Of a stretch of DNA of 9,646 bases, positions 1-5,860 are shown piece after piece; the first letter of the stretch is position 1; every line of letters starts with the position of its first letter. A program made the position numbers and the translations under genes. This stretch comes from JANXVV01 sp038230975 (GTDB lineage: Bacteria > Planctomycetota > Phycisphaerae > Tepidisphaerales > Tepidisphaeraceae). The stretch is from NCBI GenBank assembly GCA_038230975.1, contig JBBRMF010000197.1:1-9646 (forward strand). The letters run 5' to 3'. A model generated the notes under the pieces. The model was not told where the DNA came from. It saw only the letters and a list, made by a program, of their open reading frames with translations, and did no database searches.

Positions 1-333
1 GTACTGATTATTCCGGCAGAATTTTGTGGCATACGCCTAAAATCGACTGTCTGACAGCAATCATTGCGGAAACCTTCATCACATTGAATCCTCATTCTCT
101 GCTCAGTTGAGCCGGTTTTGTGCTTAAGCGAATGGCATTCAGCTGCGTCCCCGTTCCACTCCTGTCCTGGTCCCCTAAAATGTCCCACCTCGTTCTTCAT
201 GCCGGCGCTACCAAAAGTTTCTTAAGCCCCTGGCGTTAGCGGAAAGTACCTTATCTGAACCGCGAGAAATTTGTCAACGGAATTCCGGCAATTCCAACAC
301 GATACATCAGACCCACGCGGCGGAATGAATGTT
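1..333. other. Gene-free left edge
   Basis: This is the stretch downstream of the FG-GAP gene on the minus strand. I see no reading frame with a good start, ribosome site and protein-like composition on either strand. No convincing terminator with a T-run follows the FG-GAP stop codon; the small GGAATT/AATTCC inverted repeat near 279-296 is too weak and has no U-tract. The segment around 200-245 has CG-rich half-palindromes (GCCGGCGCTA and CCTGGCGTTAGCGG) that look like fragments of a short intergenic repeat, which cannot be confirmed from one copy. Confidence 0.5.
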
Positions 334-2196
334 TTACCTCGAGGTCGCTGGCGATTGCTCGATGATTATTTGGGTATCGACGCCTGGCGCGGAGATTTCT
401 TGCGAGAACCCGTTCGGCCATCGAACGACCAGCCGATCGACGTGATTATTTTTCCCCAGCCCGAAGGTCACCGGCAACTCAACCTGCGACAAATAGCTGC
501 GTGATGGCATGACCTGCCGGCGAAGATGCTGCCCGTCGACGGTGGCTTCGACCCAGGCGCCGATAGCATCGCGGTTCACACGAAGTTTAGGATTGCCAAT
601 GAGCTTGATCCGAAGCCAGTGATTGCCGAGCTTTTGATCGTTCCGAAATAGATGAGGGGCGGCACCGACCTGCGTGATAAGGATGTCGAGATCGCCGTCA
701 CCGTCGATGTCCGCGTAAGTGGTGGCCCGAGCGACGAGGGGCCGAAAAAGATCCGGGCCGCATTCCTTTTCGTGCATTGAAATAAAGTCCGGGAATTTTC
801 CTGCGGGAATCGAGATGCCGCGATTCCACAGGATCGTGGCGGACTGTCGGTAATGCTGCGGCGTATTGAGTTGATCGATGCTGGGTTCGATATGACCGTT
901 GGCCATCAGCAGATCAAGTCGCCCGTCGAGGTCGGCATCGAAAAAGAACAGTCCAAACGTCAGTACATGCCGGGTGGCCGGGCCGACACCGGTGCTGAGG
1001 GCTTCATCGCTAAAAACCATCGACTGTCGCGCGCCCTTGCTGAGATAGAGCGCATTGAGTTCATCGGCGAAATTGCCGACGGCAATTCCAAGCGTTTCAT
1101 CGTTCCGAAAATACGCCGCGTCGACGCCCATTGCGCCGCGCGCTTCGCCTCCCGCGCCAAGTGCCAAACCGGTCTTCAGACCGATCTCTTCAAAGGTGCC
1201 ATCGCCTTTATTGTGGAACACGAAATTTGGCGTGGTGTCGTTGGCGACGATCAAGTCAATCCAACCGTCGCCATCCAGATCAATCGGGGCAACCGCCAGA
1301 CTCTTGGCCATCGGTCGCTTGGTCACGGGGTCGGTGATGCGGATACCCGCCTGTTGGCTGATGTCTTTAAAGATCCCGTCCCCATTGTTATGAAATAGTT
1401 GGCAATGCGTACCGGCAAATGCGAGTGGTGGGCCATAGGCTCGTCCCACTCCCGGAATATTAAACTGCTGATTCGCATCGTCCTGCGGCGTCCAGGTGAC
1501 ATAGTTGCAGACGAACAAATCCAGCAGGCCGTCATTATCAATATCCACAAATGCGGCGCTCGTGGACCAACCGCCGTCGCCGCCCACACCCGCCTTCTCC
1601 GTAATATCCTCGAATCGACCGCCCCCCAGATTGCGGAACAAATGATTCCCACCGACGGCGGTAATGAAGACGTCGACCTTCCCATCATTATCGAAATCAC
1701 CGACTGCCACGCCCATGCCATACAGGCTGACGTCCAGACCGGAGCCTTTGGTCACATCGGTGAAGTGGCCTTTACCATCATTGTGATAGAGTGCCATGGT
1801 CGGTGCCGATTCGGCGGAAAGCACCTGTTGCCAAGGCCGTGAGTTGATCAATAAAAGATCGGGATGACCGTCGTTGTCGAAATCGAAAAATGCGCAACCA
1901 CCACCCATCGTTTCCGGCAACCGCTTTTCTCCGGTCGAGCCGTTCACGTGTACAAAACGTATCCCTGCCTGTTCAGTTACATCTGTAAATGGAATGGAGG
2001 GTGGCAGGTCCATGTCGGCCAAGATCCCCGTTGAATCCGGTTTGCCGGGTGTTTTGGCGCGGATCAATAGAAGAACAATCGCGATTGCCGCCATCGAAAG
2101 AATGGCTGGAATCCACCATCGCCGACGTGCGGCGTTTCGCCAACGGTTCGTTGGTTTGCCTGTCCGTTGCGATGTCGATTTCGGAACTTCCGCCAT
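334..2196 (-). CDS. Membrane-anchored FG-GAP/VCBS repeat protein with C-terminal ASPIC/UnbV domain (CRTAC1-like)
   Basis: A 620-aa protein with a basic N-terminus, one membrane segment at about residues 27-46, and a long extracytoplasmic body. Calcium-binding DxDxDGxxD loops are visible at about 104-113 (DFDNDGHPD), 167-175, 218-226, 306-314, 420-428 and 496-504; this is the FG-GAP/VCBS beta-propeller pattern. Residues of about 540-603 match the ASPIC/UnbV domain, including SRSYLSQ, TFGLG and VRWPNG. In this family the propeller is a calcium-stabilised extracellular or periplasmic binding surface and no enzyme activity is established. The UnbV name comes from a conserved gene of unknown role in enediyne clusters. 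The start at 2196 is preceded by AGGA seven bases upstream. It lies 52 nt after the second halogenase in the same direction, so co-transcription is likely, but planctomycetes carry many copies of this family and a functional link to the halogenases is only inferred. Confidence 0.9.
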   Translation of the reverse strand: MAEVPKSTSQRTGKPTNRWRNAARRRWWIPAILSMAAIAIVLLLIRAKTPGKPDSTGILADMDLPPSIPFTDVTEQAGIRFVHVNGSTGEKRLPETMGGGCAFFDFDNDGHPDLLLINSRPWQQVLSAESAPTMALYHNDGKGHFTDVTKGSGLDVSLYGMGVAVGDFDNDGKVDVFITAVGGNHLFRNLGGGRFEDITEKAGVGGDGGWSTSAAFVDIDNDGLLDLFVCNYVTWTPQDDANQQFNIPGVGRAYGPPLAFAGTHCQLFHNNGDGIFKDISQQAGIRITDPVTKRPMAKSLAVAPIDLDGDGWIDLIVANDTTPNFVFHNKGDGTFEEIGLKTGLALGAGGEARGAMGVDAAYFRNDETLGIAVGNFADELNALYLSKGARQSMVFSDEALSTGVGPATRHVLTFGLFFFDADLDGRLDLLMANGHIEPSIDQLNTPQHYRQSATILWNRGISIPAGKFPDFISMHEKECGPDLFRPLVARATTYADIDGDGDLDILITQVGAAPHLFRNDQKLGNHWLRIKLIGNPKLRVNRDAIGAWVEATVDGQHLRRQVMPSRSYLSQVELPVTFGLGKNNHVDRLVVRWPNGFSQEISAPGVDTQIIIEQSPATSR

Positions 2197-2248
2197 ACTG
2201 GGTCCTACATCCTGTCGCGCGGTCTACGGACTAAATTGAAATTTCTGA

Positions 2249-3751
2249 TTATTGAAACAATGCCTGATCCCACTTCCAATGTGAAGAACGAATGATCGAC
2301 ATCGCCTGCTCGGCATAGAAGGCCATGCCCGCATTTCTGCGGTTGCCTTCACGAAACTGCTTCAATTCCGCGGCTTCGGCAGGCGTTGTTACATGCTGAT
2401 TTTCGTACGGCACCTTCTGTCCGACAAGGATCGCGTAGTATCCCTCAAGTCCGAATTGATCCACCGAGTCTATTAAAGTGTCGGCCCATGATTTATCCGG
2501 GCCATTTTCCAGGTAGTAGTCGACGATGCCCTCGGCACCGGCCAAGTCCGTATGTTCGCGCGCTTCGCGCCAGAACGGGGTATCCAGACGTGTATTGTAT
2601 TTGTAGTGAACGGCCAGAAAACGGCGAATCGCGTCCCAGTAGCGGGCATCGCGGGCACTGTAGGTATCGGCGAACTTCGGGCCGAATCGACGGCCCATGT
2701 TACTCAGCCCGATCGCCAATGCCTGCGACTGTTCGCAGATCGCCGCGATAGCCGTGGCTTCCAGCGGTTCGACGAATCCACCAGCGTTGCCGATCGCCAC
2801 CACATTCTTCACCCACGAACGTCGATAGCGACCGCTGCGGAATTTCACCAGTCGGGTTTGCTGAATGGCTGGGTTTTTCTGTCGAAATTCCACGTCTGCC
2901 TGGTCGTCGCTGATAAAGGATGAACTGTAAACGTATCCGCGATTGATTTGATGCTCGTGATCGATCCGCCATGCCCAACCGGCATCCATGGTTTCGGCGG
3001 TGGTATAGGGTTGAATCAGTTCACCTTGGCCGCGCTCCCAGCCGCCGACGACAGCGCGATCGCAAAAGAGGCTCGATCGATAGCTGTCGAATGGTTCGGC
3101 AAGCGTTTTGCCCAGCAGTTCGCTGACAAATCCGGAGCTGTCCACGAACAAGTCCGCCGCCTCCACGCGACCTGATTCAAGTCGCAGGCGTTCGACACCG
3201 CGTTCACCGCATTCAACAGAAGTGACTTTGTCTTCGATGATTTGCACGCCCAACGCCAACGCAACTTTTTCGAGATACGCCACAAAGATACGATTTTCCA
3301 GGTGGAATGCATGTCCGCGATTGACGTTCGGCAGATTGTTCGCGACGTTGCGCCCGAATGCTTTCTTCTGCGACATCAGGGCGGATTCGAGGTTGCTGGC
3401 GTCCATGTCATTGTGACAGTAGAAACCATTGGCAAGCGGGAGAGACGTCTGGAGCGTCATGTTCGGAGCGAACGTGAAATTGAACGAAGGCCTCGGCCCC
3501 CACAAGTAGTGAATGCCCAGTTTCCAGACAGGCCTGACTTCGCGATAGAAATCCGCGCAGTCGAGATTCATGAACCCAAATAGATGCTTCAGAATAGAAA
3601 CGGTGGTTCCCTCGCCGACACCGATGATGCCAATGTCTTTTGATCGGATGAGGCGTACCGGCAGATCCGGCATTCTGGTGCGCAATGCGGTGGCCGCCAG
3701 GAAACCGGCGGTGCCCCCACCGAGAACGACGATCGATTTTACAGCTTCCAT
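2249..3751 (-). CDS. Flavin-dependent halogenase, tryptophan-halogenase family (downstream paralog)
   Basis: A 500-aa protein of the Trp_halogenase family (PrnA/RebH type, usually about 530 aa), which uses FADH2, O2 and halide to halogenate electron-rich aromatic substrates. Visible motifs are the FAD-binding GGGTAG at 11-16, VGEGT at 45-49, a Lys at 77 in VWKLGIHY matching PrnA K79, FVEPLEAT at 326-333 with Glu331 matching PrnA E346, and HYKYNTRLDTPFW at 382-394. The diagnostic WxWxIP is present as WAWRID (259-264), with Asp replacing Pro. The chloride loop PLESTG of PrnA reads PLEATA here. The ATG at 3751 was chosen because the frame upstream of it overlaps a separate small gene and because the paralog begins at the same aligned residue. 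No clear Shine-Dalgarno is seen. A terminator-like hairpin lies directly upstream. The substrate is unknown, and no flavin reductase is in the window. A halogenase-fold monooxygenase without halogenating activity is the main alternative. Confidence 0.88.
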   Translation of the reverse strand: MEAVKSIVVLGGGTAGFLAATALRTRMPDLPVRLIRSKDIGIIGVGEGTTVSILKHLFGFMNLDCADFYREVRPVWKLGIHYLWGPRPSFNFTFAPNMTLQTSLPLANGFYCHNDMDASNLESALMSQKKAFGRNVANNLPNVNRGHAFHLENRIFVAYLEKVALALGVQIIEDKVTSVECGERGVERLRLESGRVEAADLFVDSSGFVSELLGKTLAEPFDSYRSSLFCDRAVVGGWERGQGELIQPYTTAETMDAGWAWRIDHEHQINRGYVYSSSFISDDQADVEFRQKNPAIQQTRLVKFRSGRYRRSWVKNVVAIGNAGGFVEPLEATAIAAICEQSQALAIGLSNMGRRFGPKFADTYSARDARYWDAIRRFLAVHYKYNTRLDTPFWREAREHTDLAGAEGIVDYYLENGPDKSWADTLIDSVDQFGLEGYYAILVGQKVPYENQHVTTPAEAAELKQFREGNRRNAGMAFYAEQAMSIIRSSHWKWDQALFQ

Positions 3752-3797
3752 GGTGTCAGCCCGTGGGGTGCGTTGACTGCATGTATGAGGGAACACG

Positions 3798-3833
3798 AAA
3801 AAATGCCCCGTGGCTGACCACGTCAGCCACGGG
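3798..3833 (-). terminator. Strong intercistronic Rho-independent terminator or attenuator
   Basis: A perfect 11-bp inverted repeat, CCCGTGGCTGA (3807-3817) and TCAGCCACGGG (3823-3833), surrounds a 5-nt loop. On the minus strand it is followed, after three bases, by six Ts (3798-3803). It begins 13 nt after the stop codon of the 67-aa heptad protein and ends about 46 nt before the downstream halogenase start. It should stop most transcripts after the small gene and let only a fraction read through, unless the downstream halogenase has its own promoter in the short remaining gap. Confidence 0.85.
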
Positions 3834-3846
3834 ATTGCTCTCCAGA

Positions 3847-4050
3847 TTACTTCTTCAAGATACTCGCCTGATTGGCCAGGATCTTTTTCTGATTTGCGAC
3901 AATCACATCGAGCTTTTTCTGATTCGATTCGATTTTCTTCTGATTCGTCAAAATCGCTTTCTGGTTCGCCTGGATGCTCTTCTGGTTGGCGACGATATTG
4001 CCTTGATTGGCGATGATCGACTTCTGGTGCGACAGGGTTGCGTCCGACAT
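3847..4050 (-). CDS. Small heptad-repeat coiled-coil protein (I-x-x-N-Q-x-x), unknown family
   Basis: A 67-aa protein with no signal peptide, no membrane segment, and no Trp, Tyr, Phe, Cys or Pro. Residues 5-63 form eight heptads: a degenerate TLSHQKS, then IIANQGN, IVANQKS, IQANQKA, ILTNQKK, IESNQKK, a three-residue insert LDV (47-49), and IVANQKK and ILANQAS, with ILKK at the end. Asn falls at residues 15, 22, 29, 36, 43, 53 and 60. With Ile at position a, Asn sits at position d, which resembles the N@d pattern (typically IxxNTxx) of trimeric autotransporter coiled coils, where Asn layers bind chloride. An excellent ribosome site precedes the ATG, unlike the flanking halogenases, so strong translation is expected. 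It lies between two halogenase paralogs. A cytoplasmic oligomeric coiled coil is a fair prediction; a halide-binding or scaffolding role is inference. I do not recognise a named family. Confidence 0.85.
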   Translation of the reverse strand: MSDATLSHQKSIIANQGNIVANQKSIQANQKAILTNQKKIESNQKKLDVIVANQKKILANQASILKK

Positions 4051-4057
4051 AGGTAGA

Positions 4058-4065
4058 CTCCTTCC
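4058..4065 (-). promoter_or_regulatory. Strong Shine-Dalgarno of the 67-aa heptad gene
   Basis: The minus strand reads GGAAGGAG seven bases before the ATG at 4050. It is the best ribosome-binding site in the central gene group; neither halogenase start has a comparable one. It fixes the start of the small gene and supports it as a real, well-translated gene rather than a low-complexity chance frame. Confidence 0.85.
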
Positions 4066-4090
4066 AAAGACACGCGTTCCATTTGATTCT

Positions 4091-4114
4091 CAACCACCGG
4101 AAACACTCCGGTTG
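4091..4114 (-). other. Possible leader hairpin upstream of the heptad gene
   Basis: CCGGA (4097-4101) and TCCGG (4107-4111) can pair around a 5-nt loop, and CAA/TTG can extend the stem across a 3-nt bulge. It sits about 40 nt before the start codon of the small gene and has no T-run after it, so it is not a terminator. It may be a leader structure or chance. I see no clear -35/-10 pair in this 157-nt gap. Confidence 0.3.
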
Positions 4115-4154
4115 TCGAAGAAAGATGACGCGATATTCATAAAAGTATCAACAC

Positions 4155-4190
4155 GAAGGCTCCGATGCCACCGGTCTTCAAGGGGCCTTC
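4155..4190 (-). terminator. Weak hairpin after the upstream halogenase
   Basis: GAAGGCTCC (4155-4163) and GGGGCCTTC (4182-4190) can form a 9-bp stem with one G-U pair and an 18-nt loop, starting 17 nt after the stop codon of the upstream halogenase. The first T-rich stretch on the minus strand (ACTTTTATG) comes only about ten bases later, so this is at best a weak terminator. Confidence 0.35.
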
Positions 4191-4207
4191 ACGGAGAAAT
4201 AAATTTG

Positions 4208-5713
4208 TTAATTGCGAAGCGCGGACTGATCCCACTGCCATTTGGTGGAACGAACGATGGGTAATGCCTGCTCCGCGAAATAGCCCATGCTCGCGTTTTT
4301 GCGATGACCTTCGCGCAGTTCGCGCATCGCCTCGGCCTCGGCAGGGGTGATTGCATGCCGATTCGCATAGGGCACCTGTTGACCTACGAGCATCGTCAGA
4401 TACCCCTCGCTTCCAAATTGATCGACAGGGTCGATTAAGGTGTCGGTCCAGGTGCGATCCGGGCCATTTTCCTGGTAATACTCGACGACGTTTTCGGCAC
4501 CAGCCAAGTCCGTACGTTCGCGCGCCTCACGCCAGAATGGGGTATCGAGACGTGTATTGTATTTGTAGTGAACGGCGAGAAAACGGCGGATCGCATCCCA
4601 GTATCGGGCGTCTCGATTGCTGTAGGTATCGGAGAACTTCGGTCCGAATCGACGACCGACGTTGTTCAGTCCGAGTGCCAGCGCCTGCGACTGTTCGCAG
4701 ATCGCCGCGATCGCTGTGGCTTCCAGCGGCTCGACGAATCCACCGGCATTGCCTATCGCCACGACGTTCTTCACCCACGAACGTCGATAGCGACCGCTCC
4801 GAAACTTCACCAGCCGGGTCTGCTGAATTCGGGGATTTTTGCGACGAAATTCTAATTCCGCTTCATCATCGGTGATAAACGACGAACTGTATACGTACCC
4901 GCGATTGATTAGATGTTCGTGATCGATCCGCCATGCCCAACCTGCGTCCATGGTTTCAGCGGTGGTATACGGCTGGATCAGTTCTCCCACGCCTCGCTCC
5001 CAGCCCCCGACGATGGCGCGGTCGCAAAAGAGGCTCGATCGATAGCTTTCAAATGGCTCGGCCAATGTCTTGCCCAACAGTTCGCTGACAAATCCGGAAC
5101 TGTCCACGAATAGATCCGCCGATTCCACGCGATCTGATTCAAGTCGCAGGCGTTCGACACCGCGTTCACCGCATTCAACGGAAGTGACTTTGTCTTCGAT
5201 AATCTGCACTCCCATCGCGATCGCGACTTTTTCGAGGTACGCGCAAAAAATGCGATTTTCCAGGTGGTAGGCATGGCAAGCATTGACATGCGGGAGATTG
5301 TTCGCGGGGTTGCGTCCAAAAGGCTTCTTATGTGAGATGAGGGCGGACTCTATGCTGCTGCAGTCCATGTCGTCGTGGCAGTAATAACCCAACGCCCTAG
5401 GGAGGGCTGTTGGGGCGGACATGTTCGGAGCGAAAGTGAAATTGAACGAAGGCCTCGGCCCCCACAAGTAGTGAATGCCCAACTTCCAGATCGGTTTCAC
5501 TTCTCGGTAGAAGTCCGCACAGTTGAGATTCAGAAAACCAAAGAGATGTTTTTGAATGAAAACGGTGGTTCCTTCACCGACTCCGATAATTCCGATGTCT
5601 TTCGATCGGATGAGTCGTACGGGCATGTCCGGCATTTTGGCGCGAAGGGCGGTGGCGGCGAGAAAACCCGCGGTGCCTCCGCCGAGAACGACGATTGATT
5701 TTACAAATTCCAT
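4208..5713 (-). CDS. Flavin-dependent halogenase, tryptophan-halogenase family (upstream paralog)
   Basis: A 501-aa protein that aligns without gaps to the other halogenase in the window through residue 500; by my hand count about 89 positions differ (about 82% identity). It keeps GGGTAG (11-16), VGEGT (45-49), Lys77 in IWKLGIHY, Glu331 in FVEPLEAT, and HYKYNTRLDTPFW (382-394). It shares the paralog's departures from classical enzymes: WAWRID instead of WxWxIP, and PLEATA instead of PLESTG. Differences between the copies cluster at about 97-170 and 411-500. A TTG codon 21 bases upstream could extend it by seven residues, but the ATG at 5713 aligns exactly with the paralog start. It is the first gene of the halogenase group, preceded by a 147-nt gap with a stable hairpin. 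Aromatic halogenation is the family reaction; the actual substrate cannot be told from sequence. Confidence 0.88.
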   Translation of the reverse strand: MEFVKSIVVLGGGTAGFLAATALRAKMPDMPVRLIRSKDIGIIGVGEGTTVFIQKHLFGFLNLNCADFYREVKPIWKLGIHYLWGPRPSFNFTFAPNMSAPTALPRALGYYCHDDMDCSSIESALISHKKPFGRNPANNLPHVNACHAYHLENRIFCAYLEKVAIAMGVQIIEDKVTSVECGERGVERLRLESDRVESADLFVDSSGFVSELLGKTLAEPFESYRSSLFCDRAIVGGWERGVGELIQPYTTAETMDAGWAWRIDHEHLINRGYVYSSSFITDDEAELEFRRKNPRIQQTRLVKFRSGRYRRSWVKNVVAIGNAGGFVEPLEATAIAAICEQSQALALGLNNVGRRFGPKFSDTYSNRDARYWDAIRRFLAVHYKYNTRLDTPFWREARERTDLAGAENVVEYYQENGPDRTWTDTLIDPVDQFGSEGYLTMLVGQQVPYANRHAITPAEAEAMRELREGHRKNASMGYFAEQALPIVRSTKWQWDQSALRN

Positions 5714-5796
5714 GGTGCGTCCGTGTCGTGTCAATTAATAGAGTGGATTCAAAACTCGATTTTGAGGGCTGGGAACAAAGGGGCGCGCAAATCCCA

Positions 5797-5826
5797 CCCG
5801 CGATTTTTATTGTAAGAAATCGCGGG
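5797..5826 (-). terminator. Stable hairpin between transglutaminase-like and halogenase genes, no U-tract
   Basis: A perfect 10-bp inverted repeat, CCCGCGATTT (5797-5806) and AAATCGCGGG (5817-5826), encloses a 10-nt loop. It begins 34 nt after the transglutaminase-like stop codon on the minus strand. The bases that follow (TGGGATTTG) contain no run of Ts, so intrinsic termination would be inefficient. It may instead stabilise a 3' end or be a Rho-assisted stop. It marks a likely boundary between the two transcription units. Confidence 0.45.
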
Positions 5827-5860
5827 CGGAACCTTCGCGTTGCCATGTTCTAAGACGTTG

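Noticed and set aside
271..2239. Several plus-strand open frames opposite the FG-GAP gene
   Set aside because: They are antisense shadows with no conserved motif or ribosome site; the minus-strand frame carries six calcium loops and an ASPIC/UnbV domain.
3850..4040. CRISPR-like or microsatellite tandem repeat
   Set aside because: The 21-bp periodicity is explained by heptad codons. The units vary at silent and non-silent positions, there are no spacers, and the frame has a good start, ribosome site and stop.
3847..4050. The heptad protein as a peptide precursor halogenated by the neighbouring enzymes
   Set aside because: It contains no Trp, Tyr or Phe, only one His (residue 8), and no leader/core boundary or cleavage motif. 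Enzymes of this family act on electron-rich aromatic rings, so it is a poor substrate.
3752..4093. N-terminal extension of the downstream halogenase to a TTG at 4093 (614 aa in total)
   Set aside because: The extension is Arg/Glu/Ser-rich without domain character, overlaps the 67-aa heptad gene in another frame, crosses a strong terminator, and is absent from the paralog. The ATG at 3751 aligns with the paralog start.
5714..5734. TTG start giving a seven-residue longer upstream halogenase
   Set aside because: The ATG at 5713 is a better start codon, aligns with the paralog, and leads directly into the FAD-binding strand.
5714..5796. Promoter before the upstream halogenase (TATTAAT or TTGACA-like boxes)
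   Set aside because: The TTGACA-like box lies too close to the start codon, and no partner hexamer has acceptable spacing to TATTAAT. I could not support a specific promoter.
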